64,000 nucleotides of DNA from an uncultured bacterium. Lineage in GTDB: Bacteria > Planctomycetota > Phycisphaerae > Phycisphaerales > UBA1924. Below are positions 36,199-44,439 of this stretch, in pieces. The stretch covers positions 1-64,000 of the forward strand of contig CAILKP010000042.1 of the NCBI GenBank assembly GCA_903834785.1, written 5' to 3'. Both the position numbers and the translations under genes were made by a program. The notes beneath the pieces were generated by a model. It did not search any database and was not told the DNA's origin. It saw only the letters and a program-made list of their open reading frames with translations. Position 1 is the stretch's first letter. Each line of letters opens with the position of its first letter.

Positions 36199-37215
36199 AT
36201 GTCAGATGCGAACGCGACGAACAAGCCACGCAAACTCGGCCGCGGCCTGAGCAGTCTGCTCGGTGCACCGGTCAGCGTGATTCCGCCCGCCGAACCCGTG
36301 CCCGCGCCGGATGTAGCCCCGGCCGCACCGGTTGAGGAGCTTGGCAAGCGCGTTGTGATGATTGACGTTGATTCAATCGTCCCAAGCCCGTACCAGCCTC
36401 GCCAGGTCTTCGACGATGCAACTCTCGCATCACTCGCTGACTCGATCCGTCAGAGCGGGGTGATGCAGCCGCTGCTTGTTCGCCGCGGCAGTGGTGGGGG
36501 CCAGAGCTACGAGCTCATCGCCGGCGAGCGGCGCCTTCGCGCAGCCCAGCGGGCGGGATTGAAACTCGTCCCCTGCCTCGTGACCGCGATCAGCGACCAA
36601 GAGGCAGCTGAGTGGTCACTAACAGAAAACTTACAACGTGAGGATCTTAACCCACTCGATAAGGGCATGGCGTTCAAACGCCTCAGTGAGCAGTTCGGGC
36701 TCACTCAATCGCAGATCGCAGAACGTTTGGGTATTGATCGGTATACCGTCACGAACCACATTCGAATCACCGAACTGGAGACTGAGATCCAGGAGATGGT
36801 CCGTTCCGGCCAGCTCGGCTTCGCCCACGCTCGCGCGCTGCTCGCTGCACCGGCCGCCCATGCCACAGGGGATCCCTCGCGGTCTCGCGTTGCGCTGGCC
36901 AAGCGAGCTGCCGCCGAAGGGTGGACGGTCCGCAAGATCGATCACTTCGCCGCGGCATCGTCGATCGATAGCGGCGAGGTAGCCAGCGACACATCCGTGC
37001 TTCAGGATCTCGCCAACCAGTCCGGGCTCACGGCCAAGGCTCGTGAGCTTGCTCGCGAGGAGCTTGAGAAGCAGCTGAGCACCGCGCTCGGCACGCTCGT
37101 CACGGTCCGCGGCAGCACCGGCCGAAATGCCAAGGGCCGGATCACCATCGAGTTTTATTCGCTCGATCAGTTTGACGGCTTGCTCAAGCGCATGGGTGTC
37201 AACATCTCGCTTTGA
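36199..37215 (+). CDS. parB: ParB chromosome-partitioning protein
   Basis: Protein of 338 residues. The N-terminus has the GRGLSSLLG motif shared by chromosomal ParB proteins. The ParB/Srx CTP-binding domain shows PSPYQPRQVFDD and GERRLRAAQRAG (the GERRxRA motif). NLQREDLNPLDKGMAF and the helix-turn-helix region (LTQSQIAERLGIDRYTVTNHIR) follow, and the C-terminal dimerisation region ends the protein. AGGAG lies upstream. No parA precedes it and no canonical parS (TGTTTCACGTGAAACA) was found in the window. Confidence 0.92.
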   Translation: MSDANATNKPRKLGRGLSSLLGAPVSVIPPAEPVPAPDVAPAAPVEELGKRVVMIDVDSIVPSPYQPRQVFDDATLASLADSIRQSGVMQPLLVRRGSGGGQSYELIAGERRLRAAQRAGLKLVPCLVTAISDQEAAEWSLTENLQREDLNPLDKGMAFKRLSEQFGLTQSQIAERLGIDRYTVTNHIRITELETEIQEMVRSGQLGFAHARALLAAPAAHATGDPSRSRVALAKRAAAEGWTVRKIDHFAAASSIDSGEVASDTSVLQDLANQSGLTAKARELAREELEKQLSTALGTLVTVRGSTGRNAKGRITIEFYSLDQFDGLLKRMGVNISL

Positions 37216-37232
37216 CGCCTGTGCCACCCGAG

Positions 37233-39242
37233 TCAGCGTGATGGCAGTGGGGGGGTCACAGCCGGCGATGGCGCCGACACCGCGCGGAATGACAGCAGCA
37301 GCAGCGAGTGGCCAACCACCAGCAACGTGCCACCCTCGTGACCGAGCACGCCAGCCCACAGCGGCAGCGGATGCTTCAGCCAGCTGCCGACGACCGTGGT
37401 GATCGCCATGATCAGGATGGCCGAGAGCGCAAAAACGATGTTGATCTTGACCGTCCGGTCCGCCCGCCGCGCCAGCCGCACTGCCCAGGGAATGAGCGCC
37501 GGCTGATCACGGATCAGCACGATGTCGGCCGATTCCATGGCCGCCTGGCTGCCGATCGATCCGATGGCCAGTGAAACGTCGGCCGCCGCCAACGCGGGCG
37601 CATCGTTCACGCCGTCGCCAACGAGTCCCACCTTCACACCGCTCGCCTTCATCTCCTGGAGGTGCGTAACTTTGTCCTGCGGCTGCAACTCCGCCTTGAA
37701 CGCATCGAGCCCGGCCCGCTTAGCGATCACCGCGGCCGTGTGCTGGTTGTCGCCCGTGAGCATCACGATTGGCTTGATCCCGAGTGCTCGGAGTTCGACA
37801 ATCGCTTCCGCGATGCCCTTGCGTTCGGTATCACCAAGAATGAACACCGCCGCACCGCGACCCGTCGCAAGGGCAACGGCGATGTGGCCTTGCTGCTGCG
37901 CCTCGGCCAGCGCTGCCTGCACCCTGGTGCGTGCCGCGTCGTTGATCAGTTCGGCGATGAACGCCGCCGAGCCGATCCGCACCAGTTGACCGTCCAGCAT
38001 GCCGCGGATGCCCTTGCCCGTGACCACTTCGGCATCAGTAATCTGGGCCAGGACAATCGAACCCTTCGTCGCAGCTTCCATGATCGCGGTTGCAACAGGA
38101 TGTGTTGAGTGTTGCTCCAATGCCGCGGCAACGGCCAGTGCTCCATCGGGGTCCAGTGTGCCACCCCCTGAATCCATCGGCAGCACAGCGATCAGCCGCG
38201 GCCGGCCCTCGGTGATCGTCCCTGTCTTGTCCATCGCCAGCGCTCTCATGGCTGCCAGGCGTGTCATGGCCTGTCCGCCTTTAAACAGCACACCGGCCCG
38301 CGCCGCGCGGGCAATCGCTGCCAGGGCAGCAGTGGGGGTGGCGATGATCAAGGCGCACGGCGAAGCCACGATCAGCAGGGTAATCGCTGTGAATATGGAG
38401 TCGTACCACGGGCGGTCGAGGGCAAAGCGGAAGACGCCAAGGGCGATCAGTGAAAGAACCATGACACCGATGGAGTACGGCTGTGAAAGCTTGTCGATGA
38501 TCTGCTGCGCCGGTTGACGCTGCTGCTGCGCCTGAGTCACCAGGAAGATCACACGCTGCAGCGCTGAGTCTGCCGGCTTGTGTGTCACCTTCAGCAGAAG
38601 CGTCGTGCCAGCGTTGATCGTGCCGGAGTAGAGCGCCTCGCCTCGCACTGCATCGCGCAGCACGGACTCGCCTGTCAGCGAGGCCTGATCCAGCGCGGCC
38701 GCCTCACTGAGCAGTTCGCCGTCGGCAGCGATGGACTCGCCGTTGACCACACGAAGCACGTCGCCCTCGGTCAGTTGCTCGGGCGGCACTTCCTGCCAGT
38801 TCTCGCGAGAATCCGCGTCCGGCGTCCCGGTGCCCGAGAACTTAAACACGCGCGAGGGCATGAGCTTGCTCAGCGCCGTCACGGCCGAGTTTGTCCGCAT
38901 CTCAGCGAGATCCTCGAGCGCACCGGAAAGCACAAAGAGAAACAGCAGCAGTGCACCATCGCGGAACTCGCTGAGTCCTGCCGCGGCCAGCGCTCCGACC
39001 ACCATCAGTACATCAATATCAAACTTCTTTTCGCGAATAGACTCAATCGCCGCGCCCATGCCGTAGTACAGGCCGATCGCCAGCGCCGCAATCGCCACCG
39101 CGGTCGCGGCCACAGTACCCGCGCCGGTCCACATCAGCATCGCGGATGCCAGCGTCAGCACGCCTGAGAGCAGGGCGGCAAAAAACCTGACTTTCGGCGC
39201 TTCGAGTCGTTGGATCAGCGTGATGCTCGGTTGTTCTTCCAC
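37233..39242 (-). CDS. P1B-4-type heavy-metal translocating ATPase
   Basis: Protein of 669 residues. Core motifs: SGALEDLAEMRT region, TGES (actuator), ASPCAL in the sixth-helix region (SPC instead of CPC), DKTGTITEG (phosphorylated Asp), MLTGDN and GDGVNDAPAL. The last helix contains GHEGGTLLVV. SPC plus HEGGT is the signature of P1B-4 exporters (cobalt, zinc or ferrous iron). No N-terminal CxxC metal-binding domain is present, which is also usual for this subgroup. GTG start. The gene converges on parB with a 17-base gap. Confidence 0.9.
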   Translation of the reverse strand: MEEQPSITLIQRLEAPKVRFFAALLSGVLTLASAMLMWTGAGTVAATAVAIAALAIGLYYGMGAAIESIREKKFDIDVLMVVGALAAAGLSEFRDGALLLFLFVLSGALEDLAEMRTNSAVTALSKLMPSRVFKFSGTGTPDADSRENWQEVPPEQLTEGDVLRVVNGESIAADGELLSEAAALDQASLTGESVLRDAVRGEALYSGTINAGTTLLLKVTHKPADSALQRVIFLVTQAQQQRQPAQQIIDKLSQPYSIGVMVLSLIALGVFRFALDRPWYDSIFTAITLLIVASPCALIIATPTAALAAIARAARAGVLFKGGQAMTRLAAMRALAMDKTGTITEGRPRLIAVLPMDSGGGTLDPDGALAVAAALEQHSTHPVATAIMEAATKGSIVLAQITDAEVVTGKGIRGMLDGQLVRIGSAAFIAELINDAARTRVQAALAEAQQQGHIAVALATGRGAAVFILGDTERKGIAEAIVELRALGIKPIVMLTGDNQHTAAVIAKRAGLDAFKAELQPQDKVTHLQEMKASGVKVGLVGDGVNDAPALAAADVSLAIGSIGSQAAMESADIVLIRDQPALIPWAVRLARRADRTVKINIVFALSAILIMAITTVVGSWLKHPLPLWAGVLGHEGGTLLVVGHSLLLLSFRAVSAPSPAVTPPLPSR

Positions 39243-39419
39243 CTCTAAACTTAGTGGTCTGATTGTGGCCGGTAAAGGTGAGTCTTCGTCTCAGTTGCCG
39301 ATCCGAGGATCTGTGCCTTATTACATTTCAACGACTCAAACACTCTAAGATGACGGCTACTATCAATGAGTTGAGATGTATGTTGCATTTTCAAATGTCC
39401 ACGTGCAAGGAGTTTACAG
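39243..39419. promoter_or_regulatory. AT-rich intergenic region between divergent genes
   Basis: These 177 bases are clearly richer in A and T than anything around them (for example CTTATTACATTTCAACGACT). They separate the divergent ATPase and HARE-HTH genes. AAGGAG lies nine bases before the ATG at 39420. The region probably holds the promoters; no single -35/-10 pair stands out. Confidence 0.5.
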
Positions 39420-39815
39420 ATGGCTAAGAATCCGTCACGCGGGCGGGATGGGATTGAGAGTCTTTCGATTTCCGAGCTGCAGGCAGAGATCAACCGTCGT
39501 GCCAAGGGCCTTAACAAGCTCCTCCGCCGGCGTCAGACCCTGATCAACAAGCTCGCGGCGCTCGATCAGGCCATCGTTGCCTCGGGCGGGTCCCCGGGTT
39601 CGCGTGGCGGCCGCGCTTCCGGTGGCGGCCTCCGCGACACGATCGCCAAGGTGCTGTCCGGCAAGACGATGTCGGTTTCGGAGATCGCCGAAGCCGTCGT
39701 CAAGAGCGGTTACGTCACGACCTCGCCCAACTTCAAGGTCATGGTCAACCAGCAGCTCATCGCCAACAAGAAGCTGTTCAAGCGTGTCGGCCGCGGTCAG
39801 TACTCGGCCAGCTAA
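39420..39815 (+). CDS. Small coiled-coil protein with HARE-HTH-like winged helix
   Basis: Protein of 131 residues. A basic N-terminus (MAKNPSRGRDG) and a helical segment (about 15-60: SISELQAEINRRAKGLNKLL and onward) with coiled-coil spacing are followed by a Gly/Ser/Arg linker (about 60-75). The C-terminal winged helix (about 76-131) contains DTIAKVLSGKTMSVSEIAEA and LFKRVGRGQYSAS, closely resembling HARE-HTH domains. Its size, charge and own strong terminator suggest an abundant DNA-associated protein, perhaps nucleoid-related. That role is inference. Confidence 0.75.
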   Translation: MAKNPSRGRDGIESLSISELQAEINRRAKGLNKLLRRRQTLINKLAALDQAIVASGGSPGSRGGRASGGGLRDTIAKVLSGKTMSVSEIAEAVVKSGYVTTSPNFKVMVNQQLIANKKLFKRVGRGQYSAS

Positions 39816-39855
39816 GCCCCGCCGGGTTCAGTTTCGCTCGCAAGATCCACCAAAG

Positions 39856-39892
39856 AACAAACCCACCGAACTAGGTGGGTTTGTTTGTTTTA
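39856..39892. terminator. Strong bidirectional terminator
   Basis: A perfect 12-bp stem, AACAAACCCACC (39856-39867) and GGTGGGTTTGTT (39874-39885), with a 6-base loop, is followed on the plus strand by TGTTTT. On the minus strand it is followed by CTTTGG. It lies between the convergent HARE-HTH and lipoprotein genes. Confidence 0.92.
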
Positions 39893-39919
39893 GCTTTCAG
39901 TTGAATCGACCCAGACGGT

Positions 39920-40180
39920 TCAGCGGACCGGCTCGGGGGTCAGACGCGACGGACGGTCGGTCAGGAACAGGCGGCCGACATCGCTGCGGAACGCACGCCA
40001 GTTGGTGTCGAACACCCCCGTTGTCGTGTTGATGACATCGTCCTCGCGGGCGTTGAGCGTGCCGAGTTCCGGAGTCGGATCGAGCACGGTGGCGAACCGC
40101 TGGGAGTCCTGCTTGGAGCAGCCGGACAGGAGGGCCAGAGCGGCCAGGGAGCACAGGATGGTCGTACGGGCGTTACGCAA
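39920..40180 (-). CDS. Small predicted lipoprotein
   Basis: Protein of 86 residues. TTG start with AAGGAG six bases upstream. The signal sequence ends in ALLSGCSKQ, a good lipobox with the lipidated Cys near residue 21. The mature part is short and polar, with no family that I recognise. Confidence 0.75.
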   Translation of the reverse strand: MRNARTTILCSLAALALLSGCSKQDSQRFATVLDPTPELGTLNAREDDVINTTTGVFDTNWRAFRSDVGRLFLTDRPSRLTPEPVR

Positions 40181-40286
40181 GGCGAACTCCTTGGAAAATT
40201 CAGAGCAGAGGGGTAGCCGGTCTGCCGGTGCGGATCAAGTCCGAGTGTAGCGAACCCTCGGTTCCCGCGACCCGTCCAATTTGCTG

Positions 40287-41429
40287 TTAGTGTTTTGAAA
40301 GGTCCGCCTCGCTCGAAATCCACTGCTGGAGCGTGTGCACCCGCCCGGCAAACGCCGCGGCTGCCTCGTGTGCGCCCGTCGGCACTGCGATCGTCGCTCC
40401 GCAGACGAGACCCCACCATGCCGCCAGCGGTCCGGTGACCTGCTGATCCAGCGAGACGGCCCGGCACCCGCCCATCGCGCAGGCCGCCGCCGACAGGTGC
40501 CCCAGCACCGCACCGGGCAGTGGGGGGGTCTCGCTCTTTCGCATGTCGGCGGCAATTCCCGGCAGCAGCGCCAGTGCCGGTCCAGCGTCGCCCCCGGTCA
40601 GCCTCGCCCGCACGAACTGCCTTGTGGCATAGGAAACGGCAGCTTTGGCCAGCAAAGTGTCCAGCGCCGCGTCATCGGTCCTGCCGTGCCGGGCGTAGGC
40701 CGCCGCGTAGACCGCGCGGGTGCAGTCGAGCATCTTGCGGAAGTCGCCGCTGCGACTTTGCGGCCGGATGCAGTAGTTGGCTACCACCGTCTCGGTGCGG
40801 TGCCAGCTGCAACCCAACTGCCCGAGCTTTAGGAACCAGTCAGTGTCCTCAATGACCCGTAGATTTCGATCAAACGGTACCTGTCTGGCCAGTGCCGTCG
40901 GCGTCAGCACCGCGTGCACGGCAAAGAACACGCTTGTCAGCAGCTCCCGAATGGTGACGACGGGGTGCCGGCCGATCTGAAGCAGCAGGGGGGTGCCGGC
41001 CGGATCGGTCATCACAAAGTCGCCGTAGCTTCCCGCCCGGTTGTCCGCCGCCGCTTCGGCTCGCTTGACCATCGCGGCAAGCCCACCCGGCCGCAGCGTG
41101 TCATCGGCATCCAGGAGCAGGGTGTACTTGCCCTGGGCCTGCTCCAAGCCCAGGTTTCGTGCCGCGGCTACGCCCTGATTGGACTGAGTCACCACCTGCA
41201 CGCGCCGGTCGCCGGCGGCAAGGCCTTCGGCTACCTGCCGGGTTCGGTCCGTCGAGCCGTCATCGATCACAACCGCCTGCCAGCAGTCAAAGTCCTGGCG
41301 TTGCAATGACTCCACCGCCGCGGCGATCGTCGCCTCAGCGTTGAACGCCGGAATGATCACGCTGACCAGGGTGATCGGGGGCTGATTGCGGTTATCACGA
41401 GTCAAAGTCCCCTCGTCATCGGTCCGCAC
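40287..41429 (-). CDS. Family 2 glycosyltransferase
   Basis: Protein of 380 residues. The GT-A fold is evident: VSVIIPAFNAEATIAAAVES, VIDDGSTDRT, GVAAARNLGLEQAQGKY, LLLDADD (the D-x-D metal site) and IEDTDWFLKLG (catalytic-loop acid). The last 150 residues are an Ala-rich helical extension without known motif. It is likely involved in surface polysaccharide or glycolipid synthesis; donor and acceptor are unknown. It is divergent from the PilZ-like gene. Confidence 0.9.
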   Translation of the reverse strand: MRTDDEGTLTRDNRNQPPITLVSVIIPAFNAEATIAAAVESLQRQDFDCWQAVVIDDGSTDRTRQVAEGLAAGDRRVQVVTQSNQGVAAARNLGLEQAQGKYTLLLDADDTLRPGGLAAMVKRAEAAADNRAGSYGDFVMTDPAGTPLLLQIGRHPVVTIRELLTSVFFAVHAVLTPTALARQVPFDRNLRVIEDTDWFLKLGQLGCSWHRTETVVANYCIRPQSRSGDFRKMLDCTRAVYAAAYARHGRTDDAALDTLLAKAAVSYATRQFVRARLTGGDAGPALALLPGIAADMRKSETPPLPGAVLGHLSAAACAMGGCRAVSLDQQVTGPLAAWWGLVCGATIAVPTGAHEAAAAFAGRVHTLQQWISSEADLSKH

Positions 41430-41493
41430 CCCCCCGGTTGTGTGAACCTACTTTCTGTGAAGAACCTGTGGATGGGGTGAACGCCCCGCGGGA

Positions 41494-41910
41494 GTGGGGG
41501 GCCTGGGGGTCAAGCGAGCATCCAACCCGGTCGAAACCAAGAACGTGAACTTTCCCTTACCCGCCCAGTCCCGCGCCGCCACCCCTGCCGACCGCCGCCG
41601 CCATCCGCGGCAGGCGCTGGCCAAGGCCGCCAAAGTCACTGACGGGCAGGGCATCAGGTTCTGGTCGGCCGAGACCGTGGATGTTTCAGACTCCGGCCTT
41701 TTGCTGGCCATCCGTGGCGAGGACGGCAGCCCCGGGCCCCTCCCAGGCAGTTGGATCCGCGTGGGTGTGGCGTGGGGCGGTCAAGGTTTCCTCCGAGAGT
41801 CTGATATGAGCTCCGCGAAGGTGATCCGCGCCCTCCGTGGTCCCGACGGCACCATCAATGTCGCCGTTGAGCTCAAAACCGCGCAGGCTGTCGCCCGCCG
41901 CGCTGCCTGA
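41494..41910 (+). CDS. PilZ-like domain protein
   Basis: About 138 residues from a GTG; a GTG at 41545 is an alternative start. RRRHPRQ matches the R-x-x-x-R c-di-GMP binding element and VDVSDSGLLLAI the D-x-S-x-x-G element of PilZ domains. The fold then runs through SWIRVGVAWGG and VAVELKT strands. It is probably a cytosolic c-di-GMP receptor. Confidence is moderate because the domain is short and divergent. Confidence 0.65.
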   Translation: MGGLGVKRASNPVETKNVNFPLPAQSRAATPADRRRHPRQALAKAAKVTDGQGIRFWSAETVDVSDSGLLLAIRGEDGSPGPLPGSWIRVGVAWGGQGFLRESDMSSAKVIRALRGPDGTINVAVELKTAQAVARRAA

Positions 41911-42000
41911 GCGAATCATCGTTCAACATCTTGATGCTTCGCTCGCACCGCCCCGTGCAACTTCGCGGCCACCCCGCTGTACCGAAAGGGCTGACGTTCG

Positions 42001-44439
42001 GTGCCCAAGCTTGTCATTTTCGCCATGCACCCGCGTGTCTCGGCCATTCTGTCACTTCGTGCACTTACCGCCGCCGCGGCGGTGGTGCCGTTGTCCGTGC
42101 TGGCCCTGCTGTCCGTTGCCTCGGTATCCGCCGATCCCACCTCCACGCCCTCCCCCTCCCCCGCGCCAGCCGGTGGGTCTGATCCGCTCGCTGATGAACT
42201 GAACCGGCGTCTTGCCAGCGAGGTCGCGCCGCTGCTTGCAACCTATTGCCTGAACTGTCACACCGGAGCGGACGCCAAGGCAGACCTGCCGCTGGATGCC
42301 ATGCAGTCCATGAAGCAGGTTCTGGCGGGTGAACCCGATATCCGGCTGCTCCGGGAAATGGTGGCCACGGGAGAGATGCCGCCGAAGAACAAGCCGCAGC
42401 CGACTGAGCACGAACGCCTGATCATCACCCAGTGGGCTGAGGCCGCACTCAACTATGTGCCGCCGGATGCTGCGATCGATCCGGGCTGGTTCACGATTCA
42501 CCGACTCAACCGGGCTGAGTATCGGGCCACGATGCGAGATCTTCTTGGCATCGACCCGCGCAAGGTCGATCTGGCCGATCGGCTCCCGCGCGACGACACC
42601 GGCTACGGCTTTGACAACATCGCCGATGTGCTCTCGACCTCGCCATTGGCAGTCGAGCAGTACCTCGATGCCGCCGAGCGTGCCATTGAGCTTGCACTCG
42701 GCCCCATAGTCGAGTTCAGCTCAAAGCCGGCGGCACTACGACCGATTACGGGTTCCAGCGGCAATCCGCTGCCCGCCGGCGGCTTCTTCCTGTACTCCAA
42801 CGGTGCGGCCAAGGCCGAGTTTGCCGCACCTGTGACCGGCGAGTATCTCATCCGCGTGGTTGCCTGGGAGACACGCGCCGGAGATGAGCACGCAAACTTG
42901 AGTCTGCGGCTGGGCAAGAAGACACTCAAGGACTTCGCCGTTGCCGGCCAGCGTGGAGCGCCACAGTCGTTTGAGCACCGCGTCCGCATTGATGCCGGCA
43001 AGCACATCATCGCCGCCAACTTCACCAACGACTACTACGTCAAGGACGCTGGTGACCGCAACCTGGGTGTCGAGTCCATCTCCGTCGCAGGCCCGCTCGA
43101 TGAAGCATCGGTCGAGCGTCCGGCGACGTGGTCCAAAGTGTTCGCCCCCGCGGCGGCTGTCAATGGGGACACGCCTCGCGCCCGCGCGGTGATCGCTGCC
43201 TTCGCGGCACGTGCCTACCGCCGCCCCGCGACCGATGCGCAGGTTGCCTCGCTGATGAAGGTCTACTCCGCGCAGCGCAGCGCCGGGGCTGCGTGGGAAC
43301 CCGCCGTTCGCACCGCACTGACCGCGACACTCGTCTCGCCCAACTTTCTGTTCCGGTCGCTGTCCGCACCGGCCAAGGCTGTCGCCTCCGCAGATGGCCG
43401 TTACACACTCGACGGCTACGAACTGGCCAGCCGGTTGTCGTACTTCCTGTTCAGCAGCATGCCCGATGAACCGCTGATGGCCGCCGCGGCGGACGGCTCG
43501 CTGCTGACTGATGAGGGGCTCAAGGCTCAGGTGCGGCGGATGCTCGCCGACCCGCGCTCGAGCGCATTTGTCGAGAACTTTGCCGGCCAGTGGCTGCAGC
43601 TTCGCACGCTCGACACGCTGGCGATTGATCGAACCACGTTCCCCGAGTACACCGACGAGCTTCGTACCGCGCTGAGCACCGAGGCCACGCTGTTCTTTGC
43701 CGATGTGCTGCGTTCGGATCGCTCTGTCCTGGAGTTCATCGACAGCCGCGACACGTTCGTCAACGGGAAGCTGGCCAGCTTTTATGGCTTGCCCGAGGTC
43801 AAGGGCACCGAGTTCCGGCGCGTCACGCTGCCGGCGGAGTCGCACCGCGGGGGCGTGCTGACGATGGGTGCAGTGCTGACACTGACAAGCAACACAACGC
43901 GCACCAGCCCGGTCAAGCGCGGGCTGTTCGTGCTGGATCAGATTCTCGGTGCGCCGCCACCACCGCCGCCGGCGGATATCCCGCCGCTGGAGCAGTCCGC
44001 CGCATCCAAGCCGGATGCCACCGTTCGCGAGCAACTGGCAGCGCATGTGGCCAACCCAACCTGTGCCTCGTGCCACAACCGGCTTGATCCGCTCGGCCTG
44101 GCCTTTGAGAACTTCGATGCCATCGGCCGCTGGCGCACCACAGAGAACGGCCGCCCGGTTGATGCCTCCGGCACGCTGCCCGGCGGCACTGCCATCAACG
44201 GTGCCGCGGAGCTCAAGGCGATTCTGCTTTCGCGGGCGGATCAGTTCGTCGAGGCACTCTCATCAAAGGTCCTCACCTACGCCGTCGGGCGCGGGCCCGA
44301 GCCGTTTGATCGACCGGCGATCCGCCGCATCGCCACGCGTACCCGTGCCAGCAACGATCGCTTCTCCGCGCTCATCGAGTCCGTTGTACTGAGCGATACC
44401 TTCCGTACCTGCCGCCCAAGGAAGACAAGCCGTGACTAG
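42001..44439 (+). CDS. Planctomycete-type secreted cytochrome c with DUF1587/1592/1588/1585
   Basis: Protein of 812 residues; signal segment at about 15-45. A haem c motif CLNCH lies in LATYCLNCHTG, with MPP(K) downstream as probable axial Met. HRLNRAEYRATMRDLLGID is the DUF1587 signature, followed by the carbohydrate-binding-like middle, DUF1595/DUF1592 (SRLSYFLFSSMPDEPL, FAGQWLQLRTLD), DUF1588 (NTTRTSPVKRGLFVLDQILG and CASCHNRLDPLGLAFENFD) and DUF1585. The CASCH sequence is a second CxxCH. Start GTG at 42001; ATG at 42025 is possible. It overlaps the next gene by 8 bases. Confidence 0.88.
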   Translation: MPKLVIFAMHPRVSAILSLRALTAAAAVVPLSVLALLSVASVSADPTSTPSPSPAPAGGSDPLADELNRRLASEVAPLLATYCLNCHTGADAKADLPLDAMQSMKQVLAGEPDIRLLREMVATGEMPPKNKPQPTEHERLIITQWAEAALNYVPPDAAIDPGWFTIHRLNRAEYRATMRDLLGIDPRKVDLADRLPRDDTGYGFDNIADVLSTSPLAVEQYLDAAERAIELALGPIVEFSSKPAALRPITGSSGNPLPAGGFFLYSNGAAKAEFAAPVTGEYLIRVVAWETRAGDEHANLSLRLGKKTLKDFAVAGQRGAPQSFEHRVRIDAGKHIIAANFTNDYYVKDAGDRNLGVESISVAGPLDEASVERPATWSKVFAPAAAVNGDTPRARAVIAAFAARAYRRPATDAQVASLMKVYSAQRSAGAAWEPAVRTALTATLVSPNFLFRSLSAPAKAVASADGRYTLDGYELASRLSYFLFSSMPDEPLMAAAADGSLLTDEGLKAQVRRMLADPRSSAFVENFAGQWLQLRTLDTLAIDRTTFPEYTDELRTALSTEATLFFADVLRSDRSVLEFIDSRDTFVNGKLASFYGLPEVKGTEFRRVTLPAESHRGGVLTMGAVLTLTSNTTRTSPVKRGLFVLDQILGAPPPPPPADIPPLEQSAASKPDATVREQLAAHVANPTCASCHNRLDPLGLAFENFDAIGRWRTTENGRPVDASGTLPGGTAINGAAELKAILLSRADQFVEALSSKVLTYAVGRGPEPFDRPAIRRIATRTRASNDRFSALIESVVLSDTFRTCRPRKTSRD

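Larger units (their letters stand above)
37245..40527 (-). repeat. CCCCCCACTG-type motif series, minus-strand orientation
   Basis: The reverse form CAGTGGGGGG is exact at 37245-37254 and 40518-40527; both continue with a seventh G. CAGTGGGGG occurs at 38330-38338 and GAGTGGGGGG near 41483-41492. No forward-orientation copy was found to the right of 35.5 kb. Confidence 0.75.

Noticed and set aside
35464-37245. dif site at the skew switch
   Set aside because: I looked for the XerC/XerD-type core (ATAAT...ATTATG-like arms) in this interval and found no convincing match; the interval is mostly coding.
36199-41000. parS sites near parB
   Set aside because: No sequence close to TGTTTCACGTGAAACA was seen; CCACGTGCA near 39400 lacks the required arms.
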